Assembly (NCBI RefSeq): GCF_003350475.1
Contig: NZ_QQAV01000016.1
Coordinates: 1-64,000 of the forward strand
Origin: Pseudacidovorax intermedius
GTDB taxonomy: Bacteria; Pseudomonadota; Gammaproteobacteria; Burkholderiales; Burkholderiaceae_C
Direction: 5' to 3'
DNA length: 64,000 bases
The stretch's first letter is position 1, and each line of letters begins with the position of its first letter. The notes under the pieces were generated by a model. That model saw only the letters and a list, made by a program, of their open reading frames with translations. It was not told where the DNA came from and made no database searches. The position numbers and the translations under genes are program-made. Below, in pieces: positions 9,377 through 16,839 of this stretch.

Positions 9377-10186
9377 ATGACCGTTCATCCTTTCACGCCC
9401 CCTACCCTGCCCGCCTCGGCGCAGGCCAGCGCCTTCCTGCGGCTGCGCCAGATCTGCCTGGTGGCGAATGAACTCGATCCCGTGGTGGAAGACCTGTGCG
9501 CCGTCTTCGGCGTGGAGGTCTGCCACCGCGACCCCGAGGTCGGCCAGTTCGGGCTGCACAACGCGCTCATGCCCTTCGGCCAGCAGTTCATCGAGGTGGT
9601 CGCGCCGACCCGGGCCGACACGGCGGCCGGCCGCTACCTGGATCGGCGGGGCGGCGATGGCGGCTACATGGTGATCCTGGACACCGACGCCCTCTCGCGC
9701 TGGCGCACCCATGTGGCGGCCATGGGGGTGCGCGTGGCCGCGCCGCTGGCCCTGGGCGACTACGAAGGAATGCAGCTGCATCCGCGCGACACCGGCGGCG
9801 CCTTGCTGGAGCTCAACACCACCCTGGGCGGCGCTGCGCTCGACGGCCCCTATTGGCCGGCGGGGCCGCACTGGCAGACGCATGTGCGCACACAGCGGGT
9901 GACCGGCATCGCCGGCGCCGTGCTCCAGTCGGCCGAGCCGCAGACGCTGGCCCGCCGCTGGTCGCAGATCCTCCAGCGTCCGCTGGCGCAGGACCATCTG
10001 GCGCTGGACAACGCCACGCTGCGCTTCGTGCGGGAGGGCGACGGCCGCGGCGAAGGCCTGGCCGCCCTGCTGCTGCACACGCGCGACGTCCCGGCCATCG
10101 AGGCCGCCGCCCGCGCGCGCGGGCTGCCCTGCAGCGAAGGCCGGGTCACGGTCGGCGGCGTGCAGTTCCAACTGCAGGCGGCCTGA
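9377..10186 (+). CDS. VOC (glyoxalase/bleomycin-resistance fold) family protein
   Basis: 269 residues. The N-terminal half (LRQICLVANELDPVVEDLCAVFGVEV, then QFIEVVAPTRADTAAGRYLDRRGGDGGYMVIL) looks like a vicinal-oxygen-chelate module of the glyoxalase-3-like type; a second, weaker module occupies the C-terminal half, ending in GGVQFQLQ. Possible metal ligands are the Glu in FIEVV and a His in the C-terminal part, but none is certain. Family members act as isomerases, epimerases or dioxygenases. Placement as first gene before an acyl-CoA dehydrogenase suggests a CoA-ester epimerase-like role, which is inference. CGGAGA precedes the ATG. Confidence 0.78.
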   Translation: MTVHPFTPPTLPASAQASAFLRLRQICLVANELDPVVEDLCAVFGVEVCHRDPEVGQFGLHNALMPFGQQFIEVVAPTRADTAAGRYLDRRGGDGGYMVILDTDALSRWRTHVAAMGVRVAAPLALGDYEGMQLHPRDTGGALLELNTTLGGAALDGPYWPAGPHWQTHVRTQRVTGIAGAVLQSAEPQTLARRWSQILQRPLAQDHLALDNATLRFVREGDGRGEGLAALLLHTRDVPAIEAAARARGLPCSEGRVTVGGVQFQLQAA

Positions 10187-10228
10187 TCCACGCAGCCGCA
10201 GCCGCCCCGATCAACAAGGAGACATTCC

Positions 10229-11425
10229 ATGGAACTCGAATTCACCCCCGAAGAGCGCGCCTTCGCCGACGAGGTGCGCGACTTCATCGCCGGCCACCTG
10301 CCGCCCGACATTGCCCAGCGCGTGGAGCACGACCTGCACCTGGAGCGCGACGACTACATGCGCTGGCAGCAGATCCTGGGCCGGCGCGGCTGGCATGCCT
10401 ACACCTGGCCCGAGTCGCAGGGCGGGCCGGGCTGGAGCGTGATCCAGCGCTACCTGTTCGAGACCATCAGCGGGCAGATGAACTGCCCCACGATCCAGCC
10501 CTTCGGGCCGCGCATGGTCGGACCGGTGATCTATAACTTCGGCAATGCGCAGCAACAGGCGCAGCACCTGCCGGGCATCCGCGATTCGACGGTGTGGTGG
10601 TGCCAGGGCTATTCCGAACCCGCCTCGGGTTCGGACCTGGCCTCGCTGGCCACACGGGCGGACGACGCGGGCGACCACTACGTGGTCAATGGCCAGAAGA
10701 TCTGGACCTCGTACGCGCACCATGCCGACTGGATGTTCTGCCTGGTGCGCACCCGGCGCGAAAGCCGCAAGCAGGAGGGCATCTCCTTCCTGCTGATCGA
10801 CATGCGCACGCCGGGCATCGAGGTGCAGCCCATTCCGATGCTGGAGGGCACCCATTCCTTCAATGCCGTGTTCTTCACCGACGTGCGGGTCCCCAAGGCC
10901 AACCTGGTGGGCGAGGAAGGCCAGGGCTGGCGCTACGCCAAGTTCCTGCTGGAGCATGAGCGGGTCGAGAACTCGAACATCGGCTTTTCGACCTTTGCGC
11001 TGCGCCGCCTGCGACGCATGGCCGCCGCGGTGCAGGACCGGGGCCGGCCGCTGGTGGAGCAACCGCTGTTCCGCGCCAAGCTCGCGCGGATCGAGGCGCA
11101 ACTCAAGGCGCTGGAGATGACCACGCTGCGGGCGCTGTCGAGCATGGGCAGCGGCAGCTCGCCCGGCGCCGGGCTGGCGTCTGCCCTCAAGATCCGCGGC
11201 ACCGAGATCGGCCAGAGCCTGACCGAACTGCTCTTCGAGGCGGCCGGCCCGCTCGGGCAACGGCTGGACCCGGCCCTGGCCCATGGCGAGGGCGACCTCG
11301 CCAGCCTGGATGCCAGCCTGCGCGGCGCCCCGGCCAACTACTTCTGGCGGCGCGCCATGTCGATCTACGGCGGCAGCAACGAGATCCAGCGCAACATCGT
11401 GGCCAAGCAGGTGCTGGGGCTCTGA
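10229..11425 (+). CDS. Acyl-CoA dehydrogenase
   Basis: 398 residues, a complete acyl-CoA dehydrogenase. QGYSEPASGSDLASL is the FAD/substrate loop, NGQKIWTSYAHHADWMFCLVRT the central beta-domain, and YGGSNEIQRNIVAKQVLGL the C-terminal FAD-binding end. It is related to the dehydrogenases often found with CaiB transferases in Burkholderiales. Electrons would go to ETF. It lies 42 bp after the VOC gene with AAGGAGA before the ATG. The following 138 bp to the Bug gene contain no other gene. Confidence 0.93.
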   Translation: MELEFTPEERAFADEVRDFIAGHLPPDIAQRVEHDLHLERDDYMRWQQILGRRGWHAYTWPESQGGPGWSVIQRYLFETISGQMNCPTIQPFGPRMVGPVIYNFGNAQQQAQHLPGIRDSTVWWCQGYSEPASGSDLASLATRADDAGDHYVVNGQKIWTSYAHHADWMFCLVRTRRESRKQEGISFLLIDMRTPGIEVQPIPMLEGTHSFNAVFFTDVRVPKANLVGEEGQGWRYAKFLLEHERVENSNIGFSTFALRRLRRMAAAVQDRGRPLVEQPLFRAKLARIEAQLKALEMTTLRALSSMGSGSSPGAGLASALKIRGTEIGQSLTELLFEAAGPLGQRLDPALAHGEGDLASLDASLRGAPANYFWRRAMSIYGGSNEIQRNIVAKQVLGL

Positions 11426-11563
11426 GCGCCGGGCGCCGGTGGCGGCCTGCCCTGGCGCCGTTCCAGCAGGTGGAACGTCGGTCTTTGCGGGGGGCGTGGG
11501 CTGGCCTAAGCTGCCTCCCATTCACGAGCCGGTCATGCAACCGGTTCGGCCCGGAGACTTTCG

Positions 11564-12556
11564 ATGACCCCCACTGCCACCTCCCTTCGGCTTCGCCGCC
11601 GCGCGCTTCTTCAGGCCGCCGCCCTCGGCGCGGTCTTGCCCAATGCCTGGGCCCAGGGCGCCTTCCCGAACAAGCCGGTGCGCATCGTCGTGCCCTTCGC
11701 GGCCGGCGGCCCCACGGACCTGATGGCCCGGGCCATCGCCAAGGCCATGGGCCAGTCCACGGGGCAGCCCTTCATCGTCGACAACAAGCCGGGCGGCGGC
11801 GGCGTGATCGGCATGAGCGAGATCGGGCGCAACCCCGCCGACGGCTACACGCTGGTGATGCCGTCGATCCTGGCGGTGACCAACCCGGCGCTGATGCCGA
11901 ACTACCCCTTCGACACCCTGAAGGACTTCAGCCCGGTCACCATCGTCGGCTTCATTCCCCATGCCCTGGTCGTCAAGCCCGACTTTCCGGCCACCGACCT
12001 GCAGGGGCTGGTGAAGATGGGCAAGGCCAACCCCGGCAGCCTGTCGTACGCGTCGTCGGGCATCGGCACCTCCGCCCATCTGGCCGGCGCACTGTTCGCG
12101 CAGCGCGCGGGCATCCAGGCCACGCATGTGCCCTACCGGGGCGCCGGCCCGGCCGTGCAGGATCTGCTGGGCGGCCGTGTGCAGTTCATGTTCCTGGACA
12201 TGAGCACGGCCCTCGGGCAGATCCAGGCCGGCAAGCTGCGCGCACTGGCCGTGGCACCGGCCCAGCGCTTCGACGGCCTGCCGCAGGTGCCCACCGTCGC
12301 GGAGCAGGGCTACCCGGGCTTCGACGTGCATGGCTGGTACGGGCTCCTGGTGAAGTCGGGCACCCCCGCGCCGGTGGTCGATGCCCTGTACCGCGAGGTC
12401 AAGGCCGCCCTGACCGCGCCCGATCTGCAGGCCATGTTCCGCGCGCAGGGCATCGAACCCGGCGGCATGCCGCCAGCCGAATACGGCGAGGTCATCCGCA
12501 AGGACCTGGTGCAATGGCGCAAGACCATTGCCGAACTCGGCATCAAGCTCGACTGA
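11564..12556 (+). CDS. Bug/TctC-type tripartite tricarboxylate transporter receptor
   Basis: 330 residues. The N-terminus has an Arg-rich, Tat-like stretch (RLRRRALLQAA) and a hydrophobic core ending in AWA, so it should be exported to the periplasm. The mature part has the Bug family blocks VRIVVPFAAGGPTDLMAR, VDNKPGGGGVIGM, ADGYTL and VPTVAEQGYPGF. Bug proteins bind organic acids. No membrane partners (tctA/tctB) are present in the window. CGGAGA precedes the ATG, and the 2-hydroxyacid dehydrogenase starts 8 bp after its stop, so the two are co-transcribed. The ligand is unknown. Confidence 0.93.
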   Translation: MTPTATSLRLRRRALLQAAALGAVLPNAWAQGAFPNKPVRIVVPFAAGGPTDLMARAIAKAMGQSTGQPFIVDNKPGGGGVIGMSEIGRNPADGYTLVMPSILAVTNPALMPNYPFDTLKDFSPVTIVGFIPHALVVKPDFPATDLQGLVKMGKANPGSLSYASSGIGTSAHLAGALFAQRAGIQATHVPYRGAGPAVQDLLGGRVQFMFLDMSTALGQIQAGKLRALAVAPAQRFDGLPQVPTVAEQGYPGFDVHGWYGLLVKSGTPAPVVDALYREVKAALTAPDLQAMFRAQGIEPGGMPPAEYGEVIRKDLVQWRKTIAELGIKLD

Positions 12557-12564
12557 AGGCCATC

Positions 12565-13545
12565 ATGCGCATCGCGATTCCCGACGACTACCAGGACTGC
12601 GTGCGCGGGCTGGACTGCTTCGGCAAGCTCGCCGGGCACGAAGTCACCGTCTTCCACGACACCCTGCACGACCCGGCCGCGCTGGCCGAGCGCCTTCAGG
12701 ACTTCGACGCCGTGGTGCTCACGCGCGAGCGCACCCGAGTCGGCCCCGAGCTGCTGTCGCGGCTGCCGCGGCTGAAGCTGATCAGCCAGACCGGCAAGGT
12801 GGCCGGCCATGTGGACCTGGCCGCCTGCACCGCGCACGGCGTGGCCGTGGCCGACGGCCGCGGCTCGGGTGCGGCGACGGCCGAGCTGACCTGGGCCCTG
12901 CTGCTGGCCAGCCGGCGGCATCTGGTCGACGAAGCCAACCGCCTGCGCGCCGGCCAGTGGCAGGGCCACCTGGGCCAGCAGCTTTTTGGCCAGTGGCTGG
13001 GCATCTGGAGCTATGGCCGCATCGGCAGCCAGGTGGCCCGCTATGGCCGCGCCTTCGGCATGCAGGTGTGGGTGTGGGGCCGCGAAGCATCTACCGCCGC
13101 GGCGCGGGCAGACGGTTTCGACGTGGCGCCCTCGCGCGAGGCCTTCTTTGCCGAAAGCGATGCCGTCTGCCTGCATGTGCGCCTGGTGCCGCAGACGCAG
13201 GGCCTCGTCACCCGCGCCGACCTGGCCCGCATGAAGCCCGGCGCCGTGCTGGTCAACACCAGCCGCTCCGAGCTGATCGAGGACGGCGCCCTGGTCGAAG
13301 CCCTGCGCGCCGGGCGGCCGGGCTTTGCCGCGGTGGACGTCTTCGACCAGGACCTGGAGCCGCTGCAAGGCGGCCATCCGCTGCTCGACCTGCCCAATGC
13401 GCTGTGCACCCCGCACATCGGGTACGTGGAGCGCGACAACTACGAGCACTACTTCGGCACGGCCTTCGACAACATCGTGGCCTTTGCTCGGGGGGAGCCG
13501 CGCAACATCGTCAATCCGGAAGTGCTGGGCGCGCGGGCGGGCTGA
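12565..13545 (+). CDS. D-isomer-specific 2-hydroxyacid dehydrogenase family protein
   Basis: 326 residues. The N-terminal half of the catalytic domain ends in LKLISQTGKVAGHVDL; the NAD-binding loop is WSYGRIGSQVARYGRAFG; substrate Arg is in VNTSRSELIEDGAL; the catalytic His is in TPHIGYVERDNYEHYFG. The family reduces 2-oxoacids or oxidises D-2-hydroxyacids with NAD(P). An aromatic-rich C-terminus is seen in the branch often found beside Bug genes. I start at the ATG at 12565, 8 bp after the Bug stop. It probably processes the acid bound by that receptor. Confidence 0.9.
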   Translation: MRIAIPDDYQDCVRGLDCFGKLAGHEVTVFHDTLHDPAALAERLQDFDAVVLTRERTRVGPELLSRLPRLKLISQTGKVAGHVDLAACTAHGVAVADGRGSGAATAELTWALLLASRRHLVDEANRLRAGQWQGHLGQQLFGQWLGIWSYGRIGSQVARYGRAFGMQVWVWGREASTAAARADGFDVAPSREAFFAESDAVCLHVRLVPQTQGLVTRADLARMKPGAVLVNTSRSELIEDGALVEALRAGRPGFAAVDVFDQDLEPLQGGHPLLDLPNALCTPHIGYVERDNYEHYFGTAFDNIVAFARGEPRNIVNPEVLGARAG

Positions 13546-13607
13546 AGCTCTCGGGCACGCGGGCCGCTCGGCCCCGCACGCAAAAGCGGCTGGATGCGCC
13601 GCGGCGC

Positions 13608-14129
13608 TCAGCCGTGGCGGATCACGTTGAAGCCTTCGTCCGCCGTCGGCGGTACGAAATGTCGGGAGATCTGCTCGAACTCGGCGTCGCTCGTTTCGAA
13701 AGGGTGGTCCCCGGCCGCATTGCGGGCGCGAAGACGGGCCTTGCAGACCTCGTCGGGCACGTCCAGCAGGTGCAGGGCATGGGCGGCGCCTGCCCGCTCA
13801 TACAAGCCGCGCGCCCAGGCCCGGGTGGCGACCGTGTTGGCGGGAAAGTCGAGCACCACCGACACGCCATTGCGCAGCAGCGATTCGATGTGACCGCTCA
13901 TGGCGTCGCGCAGGCGGCCCGCGTAGCGCACATAGTCGGCGAGCACGTGGATATCGTTCGGATAGAGCCGCGACAGCCAATCGTCCTCGCTGATGCGCAC
14001 GGTGTTGGGGGCAGAGGCCAGGCGCTGCGTCAGCGTCGACTTGCCCGAGCCGATCTTGCCGCAGACCAAGTGCAGCGTGGCGGCGGAAGTAAGGGGCGCG
14101 GAGGGGGGCGGGACTTGCGGCGGGTTCAT
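13608..14129 (-). CDS. Small P-loop ATPase/kinase (AAA_33, zeta-like)
   Basis: 173 residues. A Walker A motif GKIGSGKST is at 24-32, followed by ISEDDWLSRLY (an acidic pair in the position of a phosphoryl-acceptor-site Asp), a helical lid, and KARLRARN near the C-terminus. This is the layout of small nucleoside/sugar-type kinases and zeta-toxin-like AAA_33 proteins. No antitoxin gene is next to it, so a toxin role is not supported. AGGAGA lies 6 bases before the ATG. A leader peptide, antiterminator and terminator lie directly upstream (14162-14276). The substrate is unknown. Confidence 0.85.
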   Translation of the reverse strand: MNPPQVPPPSAPLTSAATLHLVCGKIGSGKSTLTQRLASAPNTVRISEDDWLSRLYPNDIHVLADYVRYAGRLRDAMSGHIESLLRNGVSVVLDFPANTVATRAWARGLYERAGAAHALHLLDVPDEVCKARLRARNAAGDHPFETSDAEFEQISRHFVPPTADEGFNVIRHG

Positions 14130-14161
14130 TTCGATCTCCTGTGACGAGGGCCCGGGAGACA

Positions 14162-14192
14162 GAAAGAAAAAACCCGCCTCACCGGGCGGGTT
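14162..14192 (-). terminator. Rho-independent terminator in the kinase leader
   Basis: On the minus strand AACCCGCC, a short loop and GGCGGGTT are followed by a run of T (TTTTTTC), a standard intrinsic terminator. It sits only about 30 bp before the kinase start codon, between a leader open frame and the coding region. That is the position of an attenuator rather than of an ordinary gene end. It could also terminate the 14336-15046 gene. Confidence 0.8.
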
Positions 14193-14230
14193 GCGGATGG
14201 CGACCTGGGCCGCGCGCTAACCCACCCACC
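14190..14230 (-). promoter_or_regulatory. Candidate antiterminator pairing
   Basis: On the minus strand GGGTGGGTT (overlapping the last codons and stop of the leader open frame, 14219-14230) can pair with AACCCGCCC, the 5' arm of the terminator, through nine base pairs with one G-U. The two structures exclude each other. A ribosome that reaches the leader stop codon would cover GGGTGGGTT and allow termination; one stalled at the Ile codons would leave it free. Confidence 0.55.
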
Positions 14231-14276
14231 CCGGAATGGGGCGAATGATGATGGAGGCGATGCGCGGGGCGGTCAC
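14217..14276 (-). CDS. Putative 19-codon attenuator leader peptide
   Basis: The open frame reads VTAPRIASIIIRPIPGWVG from a GTG start. Five of 19 residues are Ile, three of them consecutive (ATC ATC ATT). It ends in TAG 25 bases before the terminator described above. No Shine-Dalgarno is visible, so translation might be leaderless or start elsewhere. The composition is what one expects of an isoleucine-responsive attenuator such as those of ilv operons, but the gene downstream is a P-loop kinase, not a biosynthetic enzyme. Existence of the peptide is inferred from its position relative to the antiterminator. Confidence 0.5.
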   Translation of the reverse strand: MTAPRIASIIIRPIPGWVG

Positions 14277-14335
14277 GAGGGCCAGCTTAACAGCGCAGCG
14301 GGGACTGCGGAAACGGAGCCGGTCACGCTCAACCT

Positions 14336-15046
14336 TCAGGTGAAGGCGTCATGGAACAGCTGCACGCCGCACGTCGCCACCTGGGCCTGCAAGGGAAACA
14401 CGCGCCAGGGCGCGGTGATGTCCATGTCGACCAGCCGGCGCAGCAGTTCGTCACGCGCGGCTGGCTTCACCTGCTGGCGCCAGTCGAGCACCTGGCCCCA
14501 GGTGGAGCTGCCGTTCAGGTGCAGCGGACCGCTGACGGGCTGGATGGATTTGACGAAGGCCTGTGGGAACAAGCGCGTATAGGCCTGGAGGTTGTAGAGC
14601 CAGGAGACGCCCATGACCGACCGTGCTTCAGGATGGGCGCTGCGGATGTGCTGGAACATCGCGCGCAGTTCATGGCGGCGCGCATCGACGGCTGCGGCGG
14701 CGAGCGGACTGGCGTCGAGGCCTTCCGGCGGCATGAAGTGGATACGCAGCACGCCTGCGGCGTTGGGGCTGTCGTATGAGAAGCATCCGAACGTTGGCGC
14801 GGGAGCAAGCGGAGGGCGCACTTCATGGAACCTGAGTGTGGTCGACAACAGCGCCTCTGGGTCATGGCGGACCTGGCCCAACTCGGCCAGATAGCTGGCC
14901 CATTGTTCAGCGCCGCTTGGGCCCCAGAGATGCAGGCGGCGGCGGAGGTTGGTGCAGCGGACGACCGCGACCTCGAAGGGCACACCTGCCGCGGCCGCGT
15001 AATGCGCAGCGACGATCAGCTGAAGGGAGAAGTAGGCGCTGGGCAC
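14336..15046 (-). CDS. Conserved hypothetical protein
   Basis: 236 residues from a GTG at 15046; the frame remains open to an ATG at 15214, but those extra 56 residues look like non-coding sequence. The body contains LIVAAHYAAAAGVPFEVAVVRCTNLRRRL near the start, a central FGCFSYDSPNAAGVLRIHFMP, and a GVSWLYNLQAYTRLFPQAFV stretch, followed by GSSTWGQVLDWRQQ. It has no signal peptide or membrane segment. I do not recognise an enzymatic motif. It lies at the left edge of the lower-GC island and diverges from the recombinase gene. Start and function are uncertain. Confidence 0.65.
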   Translation of the reverse strand: MPSAYFSLQLIVAAHYAAAAGVPFEVAVVRCTNLRRRLHLWGPSGAEQWASYLAELGQVRHDPEALLSTTLRFHEVRPPLAPAPTFGCFSYDSPNAAGVLRIHFMPPEGLDASPLAAAAVDARRHELRAMFQHIRSAHPEARSVMGVSWLYNLQAYTRLFPQAFVKSIQPVSGPLHLNGSSTWGQVLDWRQQVKPAARDELLRRLVDMDITAPWRVFPLQAQVATCGVQLFHDAFT

Positions 15047-15260
15047 AGCGTGTTGGACTGTCCGGAAGCTTTGATTGTGGTGGTTGAAAGGCGGCTTCAG
15101 ACTGATTGCTGTCGCTCGCCTGCCCAGCCACGAAGGACGGCTTCGATCAAGAACGGACGCTGGCCACTTGCAAGACCATATGCAGCCCACATGGTCACTC
15201 GTGGACAGCAGCATCAGGAAGGAGCATCTTCATGACCCATCCACTCGATGGGAGACCATC

Positions 15261-15884
15261 ATGGAAGCCGCTGCCCCCGTTGTTAACCGCGAACCCTGGA
15301 ACAAGGGCAAGATCGTCGGTCAGAAGGCACCGCTCAAGCCCAAAGATATTTGGGCGCTGCGCGTACGCCTTCAGATGGAGAATCGAACACGAGAACTCGC
15401 GCTGCTCAACCTCGGGATCGACAGCAAGCTGCGCGGATGTGACCTCGTCGCACTCAAAGTCCGCGACGTCTGCCACGGCGACCAAGTCGCTTCGCGTGCC
15501 GTTGTCATGCAGCAGAAAACGCGGCGTCCTGTGCAGTTTGAGATGACGGCCGCCACGCGCGAGGCACTTCAGTCCTGGATCAAGGCGAGGTGCCTGAGAT
15601 CCGAAGACTTCCTGTTCCCCAGTCGGCTGCACCGATCCCCTCATCTTGGCACCCGCCAGTACGCCCGAATACTGCATCATTGGGTCGAACGGCTCGGCCT
15701 TGATCCAGCAGACTACGGAACGCACTCCATACGTCGCACCAAGGCGACGCTCATCTACCGCAGGACCAAGAATCTCCGCGCCGTGCAACTTCTACTCGGC
15801 CATTCCAAGCTCGAATCAACCGTGCGGTATCTCGGCATCGATGTAGATGACGCGCTCGAAATATCGGAGCAAACCGAGCTTTGA
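15261..15884 (+). CDS. Tyrosine recombinase (phage-integrase family), catalytic domain only
   Basis: 207 residues. All active-site positions of the family are visible: Arg58 in KLRGCDLVAL, Lys86 in QQKTRRP, His155 and Arg158 in THSIRRT, His181 in LLGHSKLEST and the nucleophile Tyr190 in VRYLGI. There is almost no N-terminal core-binding domain, so it is much shorter than phage integrases (about 350-400 residues); this compact form is a known stand-alone type. It marks the start of the lower-GC island and is probably connected with it. I chose the ATG at 15261 because the conserved compact protein starts there; no clear ribosome-binding site is seen. Confidence 0.88.
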   Translation: MEAAAPVVNREPWNKGKIVGQKAPLKPKDIWALRVRLQMENRTRELALLNLGIDSKLRGCDLVALKVRDVCHGDQVASRAVVMQQKTRRPVQFEMTAATREALQSWIKARCLRSEDFLFPSRLHRSPHLGTRQYARILHHWVERLGLDPADYGTHSIRRTKATLIYRRTKNLRAVQLLLGHSKLESTVRYLGIDVDDALEISEQTEL

Positions 15885-16055
15885 AAGCACTTTGGTCGAC
15901 GACGGTATGTGCCCCCTGGAGGGGCATCCCTGCTGTTGCTTCGGCGCTGCAGCGCGGAGCGCAGCATCTCTCTTAGGTGCCACCCGCTGCTTCGAGGATC
16001 ACAATCGGGCCAAAAGTTGCCCGTGTCCGCTGGCCAGCTTGAAGGGAACGAATCC

Positions 16056-16286
16056 ATGCTCTGCCGCTTCAATGTGTTCGGTCGAATTATTGCCGTCGAG
16101 CGGGTGGGGGAAGCCTGGACTGCATACTTGGTGGGAAACGAGGGCAAGCGAAGGCCAGCAGGCCTCTCGATCCCGTCCGATTTGGCCCCCGCCGAGCTGT
16201 CCCAGTACCTGTACGACATCTACCATGAGTCTGCGACACCCACAAACGGCGATGTCTTCGATATTCCCTCCGCTCAGAATAGGTAG
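16056..16286 (+). CDS. Small DUF7661-like protein
   Basis: 76 residues: FNVFGRIIAVERVGEAW at the start, a central EGKRRPAGLSIPSDL, and SQYLYDIYHESATP near the end. It resembles the small DUF7661 family of unknown function (recognised from memory of its FxVFGR...W pattern, so moderate confidence). The ATG has GAAGGGAA upstream. It is a single-domain soluble protein without signal peptide. It stands alone in a cassette-like position between the recombinase and another small unknown gene. Confidence 0.7.
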   Translation: MLCRFNVFGRIIAVERVGEAWTAYLVGNEGKRRPAGLSIPSDLAPAELSQYLYDIYHESATPTNGDVFDIPSAQNR

Positions 16287-16341
16287 CCCATCGTGGTTCG
16301 CGCTCTAATCGACGGGCCTCGGCCAAGATCGGACGCACCAG

Positions 16342-16623
16342 ATGGAAATAGTGGATAGAGAAGCGACCTTCGCCGCCATTGAGGCGGAGTTCCGAACACA
16401 GCAGTTGGGGTACGTCTTCCGAGAAGCCGAAGAGTTTGCTCGGTTTGACTTGCGCGCCACCTACGTTGGGGGCGACGACGCCCTGACGGTTCGGCGATGC
16501 AGCGAACACCTCGCAGACCTGTACGACGCCGCCTGCGAACTGCCGCCTCGACCCGATGACCAGGCGGATGGAGCGCGGTCGAAAGCTGCCCTGCGCGTGT
16601 TCTTCCGGCACTTGTACGCTTAG
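16342..16623 (+). CDS. Hypothetical protein
   Basis: 93 residues, acidic, without signal peptide, Cys or membrane segment: MEIVDREATFAAIEAEFRTQ begins it and a conserved-looking RVFFRHLYA ends it. It starts 55 bp after the previous small gene. Its codon use resembles the island rather than the surrounding GC-rich chromosome. I recognise no family. Coding status rests on length, start context and spacing. Confidence 0.55.
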   Translation: MEIVDREATFAAIEAEFRTQQLGYVFREAEEFARFDLRATYVGGDDALTVRRCSEHLADLYDAACELPPRPDDQADGARSKAALRVFFRHLYA

Positions 16624-16684
16624 GTTCGATGTCTGCTTTGGGCAAGGCCCGGCACTAAGCTTCGGGCCCTTATCTCGACTTCGT

Positions 16685-16714
16685 CCAGAGGCTACAGTCG
16701 GTCACGACCGGTCG
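16685..16714 (+). repeat. Dispersed short repeat, copy matching 18388-18417
   Basis: This 30-base stretch in the gap before the serine hydrolase matches 18388-18417 at 23 of 30 positions. Shared blocks include GGCTAC, GTCGG and ACCGG. It belongs to a family of degenerate sequences found between the small genes of the island. Confidence 0.55.
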
Positions 16715-16839
16715 GTCGCGCAATTGGGAAATATTCAGGTAGAAGCAGACGTTCAAACTTCGCAACGGCCGAATCCTGGTAGACAGAAGACAAGTTCGGC
16801 GGACTCGCCCGGTCCCAGCTGGAGTAGAGAGACCTGCGC

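Noticed and set aside
13608-14129. Zeta-type toxin of a toxin-antitoxin pair
   Set aside because: The fold fits, but no small antitoxin gene overlaps or precedes it; the upstream element is an attenuator-like leader.
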